A stretch of 64,000 nucleotides of DNA from NCBI GenBank assembly GCA_027627225.1, contig CM051034.1, forward strand, positions 50,042,081 through 50,106,080. The letters are read 5' to 3'. Below, in pieces: positions 58,501 to 64,000 of this stretch. The position numbers were made by a program, and so were the translations under genes. Under the pieces are notes generated by a model that searched no databases, had not been told where the DNA came from, and saw only the letters and a program-made list of their open reading frames with translations. The DNA comes from Congeria kusceri (lineage: Eukaryota; Mollusca; Bivalvia; Myida; Dreissenidae). Position 1 is the first letter of the stretch. Every line of letters starts with the position of its first letter.

Positions 58501-61500
58501 GGTTTTAAATGTTACAGTTTTTCTGGGGCATTGGCCAATTCTTGTGTCAAGTCTGGTTTTTATGTCCCTGACATCTTGATGCGGGAGGCATATAGTGATT
58601 GTCCTATTCATCCGTCTGTCCTGCCGTCCGTGACAAGGTTAAGTAGATTTTACCGTTTTGTCTAGCACCAACACCGCTTACTACAACACTTGGATACTAA
58701 CACAATCGTTGCTTATGACCATTCCCTATCCACCCATATCACCCAACCTAACTTTGACCTTAACCTTGACCTAATTTGCACTTAGAATAATTCAAATTGG
58801 CTGTTTCTTGGTTAACTAGCTTTTACTGTTTCCTCTAGCACCAAGACCGCTTGCTACAACACTTGGATACTTACACAGTTTTTGCTTATGACCATCCCCA
58901 ATCCACCCATATCACCCAAACTCACTTTGACCTTGAACTTGACCTAATTTGGACTTATAATAAATCAAAAGTGCCATTTTTTGTTAACTAGATTTTACCG
59001 TTTAGTCTGGTACCAACACCGCCTACTACAACACTTGGAAATCAAGACAGCTGTTACTTATGACCATTCCCAATCCACCCATATTACCCAACCATACTTT
59101 GACCATGATCTTAGTTGGACTTAGAAAAATTCAAATGGGCTGTCCAGCACTAACTGGGGGCTTGTTTCTGGAGCATTGGCCTTTTGTTGTGTCAAGTCTT
59201 GTTTTTCTCAATAACTTTTGGGCATTATACATTGGTCAGTGTTGGAATGCTTGATTTCTTGTATTGCACTAGTTGTTAAAGAAATGTCGGGCGGAGATAA
59301 GTTTGAAAAAGAGTTGAAAGCACCTGCTGAGAAAGGGAACGCAGCCTACACACAGTGGGTCAGCAAACTGTGGAAGGAAATTGCTAAACTTAAGGACGAC
59401 AAGGCCAGGAAGCTCCTTCAACCATGCCGGACTCATCTGGAAGTTAGTAGGATTAACAGTCTGATACTGAAAAACCATGGTAGTTTAAGTTAAGCATATT
59501 TTGTGGTCCCTGCAAAGTGTGAAATTAAGATGCTTCGTAAATTCTTCATTCATTAATATGTTAATAAGTAGAACTATCAAAACTATATCTCTATGCCTGT
59601 TGGCTGTATACTCTCATTAATGTATTGATTATTTATCATTTGGAAAGTTAAACATTTTACTGTGAATTATTCTATGTTCATATTTAAATAATATGATATT
59701 GCAAAATTATTATTGAGAGAGTATACATATAAAATTAAAAATGTTCCAAGTCAAGTATGAATTAGTTGATTGTCAAAATGCTCGAAACTTTGACATCATT
59801 CAGTAGCAGGTTGCAGCTCTCTAATCCTATTTGAGAACAAAGGGCCTGTGGTATAAACATGAAGCTATTTTAATTGATAATGTCTGTTGCTTCATCAAAA
59901 CCGCAGAAAGTTTAGTAACATTATATGCAGTCTTTAGCTACACACCAATTTGTTTCCAGTACTACAACAACGGTCTGATCATCTACAATGACGCGCGGGT
60001 GCAGGACGCGATGAGATATCTGGAACACGAAATGGCCAAGTGGAAAGACCAGGCTCTACACATGGATCAGAATGAAAAACTGATCTATGAGGCTTACAAA
60101 AGTAGGTTTATGAGGGTCATCCGTAAAGTTCGGGGACATGTTATGTTAAATTAATATTTATAATAACAAGACAATGAAATTACACATACATTTAATATAT
60201 AGAGCATATTTGTTGATTTCGGTGAATGATCGAATTTTATTTCACAAGTGGTGATGGAAACAAATATTTTCACGAGTTGTGTTGCCACGACGAGTGAAAA
60301 TATAATGTTCTATATCAATGAGTGAAATAAATATTCGATCATTCACCGAAATCAACACATTTTCTTTTTATTTTATGCTTTTGCACAATATATAAATAAA
60401 ATTGCATGCACAATAAGTTTACACGTACACATTTGTGTATTACGACATCATTTTTCATAAAAATTGCGTCATAAATGATTCCAAAATTGTTTATCATAAT
60501 TATGATGTGAAAAGTGCCATAATTTGTGCGTCGTTGTCGGTAAACTATATTTTTGTAGAATTTTATCTTCTTTTTTTTTGTAAACAAATATACATACTGT
60601 CCATGTATATAAATTTGCTATGTGAGGTAAACCACTACTGGTAGATGAATACGATTGATAAAAAAATAGTGTGTTTTATGTTAAAGTTTCACTGCAGTGA
60701 AATTTTATATTTTCAAAGCTCCAATAATAATGTAATAAACGTTTTTCCATTATTCATACCAAAAATGGCATCAAAATAACAACAAATAACTGGTAAACTG
60801 TACAATCAAAAATACATACATACTGTGTAACAAAACATCTGGCAGTTAGATTTGACCATGTACTATATTTGTACTTTAGTGACACAGTTTCATGTTCAGA
60901 TGGTGATATTTTGGGTAAAAAACGACAGCTGTGGCATGCATAAGTAGGCCATGTTGTATGGGACCGTGTATCACAATTTTGTGACACAGTTTAATGGATG
61001 ATGATTTCTTTTACTCGGTGCAGATTAAGGTCATGATGAATTAAACTTCAAGTATGGCATTGATTTTGTCACACAGTTTTGTTTATAACGATACTCGTAC
61101 AGATTTTGAAACTCAAGAAATTTACCGGTTCTTAAGTTGCTTCTCAGAGTGGTAATAAATACTGGTGAAGATCAAAAGCTATGGCTGATCTTATAAAATG
61201 ATAATTATGGTTCTGCTAAAAAAAAAAGACAAAGAGGTGACAGGATATCAGTTATCTTTGACCATTTGTAATAATGTGTGATATTTTAGTCAACCTTGAT
61301 ATTTAAAATTTCAGAACTGAAGAAATTTCCTCTCGATACGTCCAGTGAAAACCCAAAACTTGAGATGTTACGTGAAATGATTATTTCTTCGTATGCCAGA
61401 GGAGATGTGGAAAATTCCCGTGGGATCGTGTTCGTAAAAACACGAGAGTTGGCTCGAGCTATTGTCAACTGGATGAAAGATACCCCAGGACTTCGGGAGT

Positions 61501-62637
61501 TAAACCCGACACAGTTTGTTGGACAGAACATGAGTGCAGACAAAGGAGGTATTCGATAGTCAGCTCAATTATAGCTTTTTATGCCACCGGCATCTTGATG
61601 CGGGAGGCATATAGTAATTGTCCTGTCCATCCTTCCGTCTGTTACATGGTTAAGTACCAACACCGCTAACTACAACACTTGGATACTTACACAGTTGCTG
61701 CTTATGACCATTCCCTATCCAACCATATCACCCAACCTTACTTTGACCTTGACCTAATTTGCACTTGATTTAAATGGGCTGTTTCTTGGTAACTAGATTT
61801 TACCGTTTCGTCTGGTGCCAACACCGCTTGCAACAACACTTGGATATTTAAACAGTTGTTACTAATTACCATTCCCAATCCACCCATATCACCCAGCTTT
61901 ATTTTGACCTTGACCTTGACCTAATTTGCATTTAGAATAATTCAAATGGACTGTTTCTTGGTTAACTAGATTTTACAATTTCATCTAACACCAACACCAC
62001 TTGCTACAACACTTGGATACATACACAGTTGTTGCATATGACTATCCCCAATCCACCCATATCACCCAACCTCACTTTGACCTTGACCTAATTTGGACTA
62101 AGAAATGAGCTATCCAGCACCAACCGGGAGCATGTGTGTTTATCTAACATAGAATCTTCTTTTAAAAGCTACTTTGATCACCGTGTTTGTTAACAATAAT
62201 TTTTAAATGACATATACTATTATGCTTCATGTGTTGTTATAAAACTTTGCAGAGATTATAAGTAGGACGTACCTTTTTCCTTATTTTTTCTTTGTCATAA
62301 ATATATAATTATTGTTGCCAGTTTAGCTGCTGTATTTGTACTACATATATTTTGCATACTATAGTTGTTTAAGTAAATGCGCGTTTTCTGTCATTTGCTT
62401 TGAAATGTCTGTTTAATTTTTTTTTAACTATTTGCATGGATATACTTTTTGTGTTTTGTAAATTTTTAGGGATGACAAAGGTGGAACAAGATGATGCCCT
62501 GAAGTATTTTCGTGAGGGCAAACACAAACTGATAGTTGCAACCTCAGTGGCTGAGGAGGGGTTAGACATCACTAAATGTAACCTCGTAATACGCTACGAC
62601 CATGTAACAAACGAGATTTCGAAGGTGCAGTCTAGAG
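31357..62637 (+). CDS. Spliced gene (3' end beyond window): RIG-I-like receptor with two CARDs and a DECH RNA helicase
   Basis: Eighteen exons join with agreeing phases into about 1017 codons. Seen: CARD1 about residues 15-110; CARD2 about 113-213; a Ser/Thr/acidic linker about 214-505; motif Q (LRDYQQE) near 530; Walker A APTGSGKT 550-557; Ia KVVFLVNQ near 578; TAQ 633-635; DECH 658-661; TAS 698-700; a helical insert about 725-880; motif [10 protein letters not shown] near 920; motif [12 protein letters not shown] 985-995; start of motif VI (QSRG). Known: RIG-I/MDA5 bind viral double-stranded RNA in the cytoplasm and signal through CARD contacts with MAVS. ASVGVG after motif III and HPFNQIM resemble RIG-I, while DECHHT resembles MDA5, so I call family only. 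The last part of the helicase and the RNA-binding C-terminal domain are outside. Confidence 0.93.
31980..32117 (+). CDS. RLR exon 2: second half of CARD1
   Basis: It follows TGCTTTCAG and A+AA gives Lys. It encodes DIRKFKDMD, then amphipathic helices with MLLHIIQ and [12 protein letters not shown], the usual CARD ending. It ends before GTATAC; reading on would meet TAA within three codons. Length is a multiple of three, phase 1 in and out. Confidence 0.85.
32467..33449. mobile_element. Mariner-like element, decayed
   Basis: Ends CGAGGGCTGTTTCATAAATT and the inverse of CACGGGCTGTTTCATAAATT, each flanked by TA, 983 bp, in RLR intron 2. The open frame at 32859-33068 is not a recognisable transposase. 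Confidence 0.7.
33668..34012 (+). CDS. RLR exon 3: CARD2
   Basis: The acceptor TTTGTTTCAG at 33667 completes Gly and keeps frame. An earlier TTTTTGCAG at 33594 would not join exon 2 in frame, so I reject the upstream part of this open frame. It encodes a whole second CARD ([16 protein letters not shown] ... [11 protein letters not shown]). Symmetric phase 1-1, so CARD2 could be skipped without a frameshift. Confidence 0.85.
34725..34847 (+). CDS. RLR exon 4: CARD2 exit and linker start
   Basis: It follows CTATTTCAG and encodes [20 protein letters not shown] and a short Thr/Ser/Pro stretch, then donor GTATTA. Phase 1-1. It has no recognised motif; placement depends on phase agreement with both neighbours. 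Confidence 0.75.
34895..35135. repeat. Interspersed repeat, second copy
   Basis: Same blocks as 24010-24290, preceded by a G-rich tract (GGGGTGGGGGTGGGGG); in RLR intron 4. Confidence 0.65.
35326..35388. repeat. Near-perfect hairpin, about 28-bp arms
   Basis: ACCAATTACAAAACAACATT-TCCAAAAC is followed after a single base by its inverse, with one mismatch. In RLR intron 4. Confidence 0.85.
35526..36405. repeat. About 30-bp minisatellite in RLR intron 4
   Basis: Around 28 diverged units of GAGAATAGCTTTCTGAAAAG-ATGTAGTTTA. The minus-strand frame rich in Lys-Leu-Phe-Ser is an artefact. Confidence 0.9.
36440..36529 (+). CDS. RLR exon 5: Ser-rich linker
   Basis: It follows AATTTCAG. It encodes a Ser-rich run ([13 protein letters not shown]) then [14 protein letters not shown] before GTGAGC. 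Phase 1-1. Low complexity suggests a flexible, possibly phosphorylated linker; that is inference. Confidence 0.7.
36530..37396. other. RLR intron 5
   Basis: AT-rich with poly-T runs; no repeat or coding structure recognised. Confidence 0.4.
37397..37465 (+). CDS. RLR exon 6: acidic linker
   Basis: It follows TTCTACAG and encodes [20 protein letters not shown] before GTGAGT. It is only 69 bp, phase 1-1. Supported by strong splice sites and frame continuity rather than by homology. Confidence 0.65.
37570..40165. repeat. About 125-bp tandem repeat interrupted by another element (RLR intron 6)
   Basis: Units with GCATAACTCCATTAGTATTG, AAGGGATTCAAATGAAACTT and GGAGTTATTGCCCTTTGTTT run to about 38875 and resume at about 39880. 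The gap is filled by the element at 38880-39876. Confidence 0.8.
38880..39876. mobile_element. Element nested in the 125-bp array
   Basis: From TATTGGTATAGGGGACCTCT to CATCATGGCCCTCTTG, with tandem units (AATCTTGACCAA, GAGTTATTGCCC). A second copy is at 57262-58480. Confidence 0.7.
40303..41868. mobile_element. Third AGCTCGA-end element, composite
   Basis: The left half matches 27064-28804. From 41090 it switches to units with TTGAGAACGCATTGAGATAT and TGGGATTGCATATGGGTGGG like those at 47040-48170. It ends TAGTCGAGCGCGTTGTCCTG. Confidence 0.75.
41869..42933. other. RLR intron 6, right part
   Basis: Mostly unassigned. 42445-42665 resembles the ATGCCCC-family ends (CATACCCCCACAAACGGAG, then GGTCTGGCGGTCTG), a partial element. 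Confidence 0.4.
42934..43128 (+). mobile_element. tRNA-derived SINE in RLR intron 6
   Basis: A tRNA-like head with A box (TGGTGTAATGCTAATGG) and B box (GGTCATAAGTTTAATTCC) is followed by a core with GGTACTGATTCTACCAAGGA and a tail AAATAAATAGGTTTA. This head-core-tail order is typical of molluscan SINEs. It ends 51 bp before the exon 7 acceptor. Confidence 0.7.
43179..43507 (+). CDS. RLR exon 7: long Ser/Thr linker
   Basis: It follows TATTTTCAG, 51 bp after a SINE. It encodes about 110 residues rich in Ser, Thr, Asp and Glu ([34 protein letters not shown]) and ends KQFPPTK before GTAAGA. Phase changes from 1 to 0. No folded domain is recognised. Confidence 0.8.
44163..44231 (+). CDS. RLR exon 8: linker
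   Basis: It follows TGTCTTTCAG and encodes [20 protein letters not shown] before GTGTGT. It is 69 bp, phase 0-0, so it is another cassette that could be skipped silently. Confidence 0.65.
45030..45222 (+). CDS. RLR exon 9: last linker exon before the helicase
   Basis: It follows CTTTTTTAG and encodes [20 protein letters not shown], a [11 protein letters not shown] segment and a helical [14 protein letters not shown]. It ends in phase 1 before GTTTGT. The minus-strand open frame over it is a shadow. Confidence 0.75.
45532..46700. mobile_element. GGGCCCCGC-hairpin element with about 155-bp tandem body (RLR intron 9)
   Basis: It opens GGGCCCCGCAAATTTCTTTG and GCGGGTGCC, then a TCCGTCTGTCCGTCCGTCCG tract, then about five units with GAATTCAATGAAACTT, AGGAAGCTTCATTACC and CTCAGAGTTGTGGGACTTTG. 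Confidence 0.75.
46735..48170. repeat. Two tandem arrays, AAGTTTTTTGGTAAGCTAG type and about 150-bp type
   Basis: 46735-47035 has three units around GGTAAGCTAGTTTCTCA. 47040-48170 has about seven units with TTATATCGAGACCTCACTTG, GGTGGGGTCAAGGTCAAGGT and GGTTTCCGCTCAATAACTT. Confidence 0.8.
48851..49792. mobile_element. GCTCCCC-hairpin element with AGGTCA-rich units
   Basis: It opens with the hairpin GCTCCCCGAAAGGGGGGAGC, then TCCGTCTGTCC tracts, then four units with ACTTGACACGAATGTT and GGTCAAAGGTCAAGGTCACA. Confidence 0.75.
49800..50514. other. RLR intron 9, right part
   Basis: AT-rich, no structure recognised; the 104-codon frame at 50052 is low-complexity hydrophobic and has no splice support. 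Confidence 0.4.
50515..50696 (+). CDS. RLR exon 10: helicase motifs Q and I
   Basis: It follows TATTCTAG. It encodes [19 protein letters not shown] (Q motif) and [18 protein letters not shown], the ATP-binding Walker A loop, and ends in phase 0 before GTATAT. This spacing and wording are typical of RIG-I/MDA5/LGP2 helicases. Confidence 0.95.
51180..51361 (+). CDS. RLR exon 11: motif Ia
   Basis: It follows TTGTTCAG and encodes [17 protein letters not shown] (motif Ia) then [11 protein letters not shown], the usual strand before motif Ib. It ends in phase 2 before GTGAGT. The different frame open at 51044-51274 is a shadow. Confidence 0.92.
51420..51790 (+). repeat. Interspersed repeat in RLR intron 11
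   Basis: Direct-orientation partner of 30700-31060. Confidence 0.8.
51860..52075. repeat. About 20-bp minisatellite
   Basis: Ten units of CTTGAAACTGTATCACTAGC with CTTGCC/CTAGCC variation; a looser extension of the same words runs to about 52330. Confidence 0.9.
52893..52957 (+). mobile_element. 3' remnant of a SINE in RLR intron 11
   Basis: It shares GACTCGAAAGT...AAAATAAATAGGTTTA with the tail of the SINE in intron 6, without a tRNA head. It abuts the polypyrimidine tract of exon 12. Confidence 0.5.
52978..53179 (+). CDS. RLR exon 12: motif Ic (TAQ) and motif II (DECH)
   Basis: It follows TACTGCAG, 26 bp after a SINE remnant. It encodes [29 protein letters not shown] and [10 protein letters not shown], then VDLPQ before GTTCGT. 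DECH is the Mg-ATP hydrolysis motif II. Confidence 0.95.
53277..53880. mobile_element. Element with GTCACCTGAATAGGCGAC end (RLR intron 12)
   Basis: It has a GC-rich GGCGTCGGCGG tract, two units of GAGCATAACTCT, AAGCTATCAACATGAAACTT and CATAGGTGGATAGATCTCAT, and ends with an inverse-like AGGCGACACATCC. Confidence 0.6.
54375..54537 (+). CDS. RLR exon 13: motif III
   Basis: It follows GTTGTAG and encodes [19 protein letters not shown] then [15 protein letters not shown], closely matching the RIG-I order after motif III. It ends in phase 1 before GTAAGA. Confidence 0.94.
55147..55565. repeat. 50-bp minisatellite, about eight units
   Basis: Near-identical units of ACAATGGAGACCTTTCTCTA, ATCAACCATGCTTACCCAGC and TCAGTCGCTT in RLR intron 13. 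Very low divergence implies recent expansion. Confidence 0.97.
55767..55862 (+). CDS. RLR exon 14: start of helicase insert domain
   Basis: It follows CATTCTAG. It encodes basic, helical residues ([18 protein letters not shown]), the linker into the RLR-specific helical insertion. Phase 1-1, 96 bp, before GTGACT. Confidence 0.85.
56430..56965. repeat. CAATC-rich short tandem repeat (RLR intron 14)
   Basis: Irregular 14-22-bp units such as TTGCAATCACAATCTCG and ATCATGAGCTCGCAATCAC. Confidence 0.85.
57262..58480. mobile_element. Second copy of the GGTATAGGGGACCTCT element (RLR intron 14)
   Basis: It begins AGCTCACCAGAGCATGAG and ends CTCAGGTGAGC...CATGGCCCTCTGG. The body units share AATCTTGACCAAACTT and AACACCAGAGTTATGGCCCC. 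Confidence 0.7.
58560..59165. mobile_element. Element with ATCTTGATGCGGGAGGCATA end, copy 1 (RLR intron 14)
   Basis: It opens TATGTCCCTGACATCTTGAT. Three to four units with ACCAACACCGCTTACTACAA, CACTTGGATACTTACACAG and CCACCCATATCACCCAACC follow. Confidence 0.75.
59273..59442 (+). CDS. RLR exon 15: helicase insert domain
   Basis: Acceptor GCACTAG gives Val from the split codon. It encodes a helical, Lys/Glu-rich stretch with [17 protein letters not shown] and PCRTHLE, matching the Y-x-Q-W and H-L landmarks of RLR inserts. It ends in phase 0 before GTTAGT. Part of the upstream open frame is intronic. Confidence 0.88.
59960..60101 (+). CDS. RLR exon 16: helicase insert domain, end
   Basis: It follows TTTCCAG. 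It encodes [20 protein letters not shown], equivalent to the R-K-Y-N-x-A-L-x-I segment of other RLRs, then a long helix. It ends in phase 1 before GTAGGT. Confidence 0.9.
60211..60357. mobile_element. Palindromic MITE-like element (RLR intron 16)
   Basis: 37-bp near-perfect inverted ends including TTGATTTCGGTGAATGATCG, 147 bp in all, no coding capacity. Confidence 0.8.
61315..61548 (+). CDS. RLR exon 17: helicase domain 2, motif IV
   Basis: It follows AATTTCAG. It encodes [32 protein letters not shown] (motif IV region) and a loop ending NMSADKGG before GTATTC. Phase 1-1. ENPKLE and FVKTR are strongly conserved in RLRs. Confidence 0.94.
61580..62130. mobile_element. Element with ATCTTGATGCGGGAGGCATA end, copy 2 (RLR intron 17)
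   Basis: Same order of blocks as 58560-59165, same orientation. Confidence 0.75.
62470..62637 (+). CDS. RLR exon 18: motif V and start of motif VI
   Basis: It follows TTTTTAG. It encodes [29 protein letters not shown] (motif V) and [20 protein letters not shown], which is cut by the donor GTAACG before the remaining arginines of motif VI. The next exon is not in the window; 1.36 kb of mainly tandem repeat follows. Confidence 0.95.
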
Positions 62638-62639
62638 GT

Positions 62640-63720
62640 AACGGACACTGTTTAACAGAGACTACTTTTGAAGTAAAAACATTAGTAACAGACACTGTTT
62701 AAAACAGACTGGTGACCAGTATCAAACGCTGTTTAACACAGTCAGGATTTTAGTATCAAATGCATAACACAGACTAAATTTCAAGTAAAAATGTATGTAT
62801 CAAATACCGTTTTACACACATTGATTATCAAAAGCTCTTTAACACAGATTGGTTCACAAGGAAAAACACACGTAACAGATAGTTTTTAACACAGGATGGT
62901 TCTCAAGAAGTTATAAACATTGGTAACAAAAAATAGCGTTTAACACAGACTGGTTTTCAAGTAAAACATAAGACACAGGTTTTGTTTAACATACACCAGT
63001 TTAACACAAGTAACAGATAGTGTTTAACACAGACTGATTCTCAAGTAAAACATCAGTAAAACTAAAAGATAGTGTTTAACACATATTGCTTCTCAAAGAA
63101 ACATAAGTGACTGATACTGTTTAACACCCAACAGTTTGCAAGTAAAACATAAATAACAGATACTGTTATACACACAACGGTTCTAAGTAAAACGTAAGTA
63201 ACAAATATTGTTTAACACACACCGGTTCTTAAGTAAGTAACATGTACTATTTAACACACACTGGTTCTCAAGTAAAACATAAATAATATATACTGTTTAA
63301 CACACAATGGTTCTCAAGTAAAGCATAAGTAACAGATACTGTTTAACACACAACGTTTCTCAATAAAACATAAGTAATAAATACTGTTTAGCACACAACG
63401 GTTTTCAATATAACATAAATAACATTTACTGTTTAACACACAATGGTTTAACAATGTTTAACCTACTGGTTCTCAAGTAAAAATATAAGTAACAGATACT
63501 GTTTAACACAGACTTGTTCTCAAGTAAACATAAGTAACAGATACTATTTAATACACACTGGTTCTCAAGTAAAAAACATAAGTAATATACTTTTTTTCAA
63601 GGATTGTTAGTTCAATACAGTTTAAACACACTAGTTCTCAAATAAAAAAGAAGTAACAGATACTGTTAGGAGTACGAAATAAACATTTTGGTAAAAAAGA
63701 ATTAACAGATACTGTCAGGT
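62640..63720. repeat. About 45-bp minisatellite after RLR exon 18
   Basis: Some 22 diverged units of AACAGATACTGTTTAACACA, CACTGGTTCTCAAGTAAAAC and ATAAGT. It starts at the donor: the first units overlap the intron's first bases. Confidence 0.9.
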
Positions 63721-63861
63721 GAAAGTAGAAGCAATAAATACTGTTACAGAGAGACATTAGTTTATGCTAAGATTTATTATATAACATATTGACACGTTTC
63801 TGGTTTATAGGTTACTAAGTATATGTAAAAAGTAACATTGTGAAAGTTACCGTGATAATGT

Positions 63862-64000
63862 GAGGCATGGACATTGGTTTTTAGGTAAAAATAGAAGCAA
63901 CTCATACTATTAGAGATGGACATTGGTTTTTATGTTAATATAGAAGCATCACATATTGTTAGAGATAGACATTGGTTTTTAGGTTCAAATATAAGCAACA
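63862..64000. repeat. About 56-bp tandem repeat at the right edge
   Basis: Three units with GGACATTGGTTTTTAGGTAA and ATAGAAGCAAC, cut by the window end. Confidence 0.75.

Overview
The window is animal nuclear DNA, most likely from a mollusc and probably a bivalve. It is AT-rich and packed with interspersed and tandem repeats. Genes are split into short exons with GT/AG borders. There are tRNA-derived SINEs and a secreted C1q-domain gene of the type expanded in bivalves. This assignment is an inference from gene content and repeat style; no taxon is stated in the sequence.

Three spliced genes can be reconstructed, all on the + strand, by joining exons whose splice phases agree. (1) About 4.5-12.5 kb: the last five exons of a gene for a cysteine-peptidase-like domain. 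It has a Gln...Gly-Ser-Gln-Cys box and a later Phe-Asp-Ser-His box, an arrangement like the ubiquitin-specific (C76-type) peptidase of herpesvirus large tegument proteins and related genes in animal genomes and mobile elements. Its 5.8-kb third intron holds a DNA transposon and a 2.1-kb, 47-bp-unit minisatellite. A decayed copy of its cysteine exon lies at 14.3-15.0 kb. (2) 18.0-21.4 kb: a complete two-exon secreted C1q-domain protein (signal peptide, coiled coil, C1q head) with a TATA box, its intron filled by an inverted-repeat element. (3) 31.4 kb to the right edge: eighteen exons of a RIG-I-like receptor (RLR), the cytoplasmic sensor of foreign RNA. It has two N-terminal CARDs, an unusually long Ser/Thr-rich linker, and a DECH helicase with motifs Q, I, Ia, Ic, II, III, IV, V and the start of VI. 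The rest of motif VI and the C-terminal RNA-binding domain lie beyond the window.

Most remaining sequence is repetitive. There is a 616-bp unit triplicated at 1.7-3.6 kb, fold-back/MITE-like elements, a 1.97-kb TA-flanked transposon, a mariner-like 1-kb element, several families of 0.5-2-kb elements with tandem interiors (many carrying AGGTCA half-sites), two SINEs beside splice acceptors of the RLR gene, and many minisatellites in RLR introns.

Functionally, the RLR and the C1q-domain protein are both innate immune recognition proteins. The peptidase-like protein could act on ubiquitin or ubiquitin-like modifiers, which would be relevant to RLR signalling, but that link rests only on proximity. 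The most unusual items are the split C76-like peptidase gene with its decayed duplicate, and the RLR whose exons 2-6 are all symmetric phase-1 cassettes.
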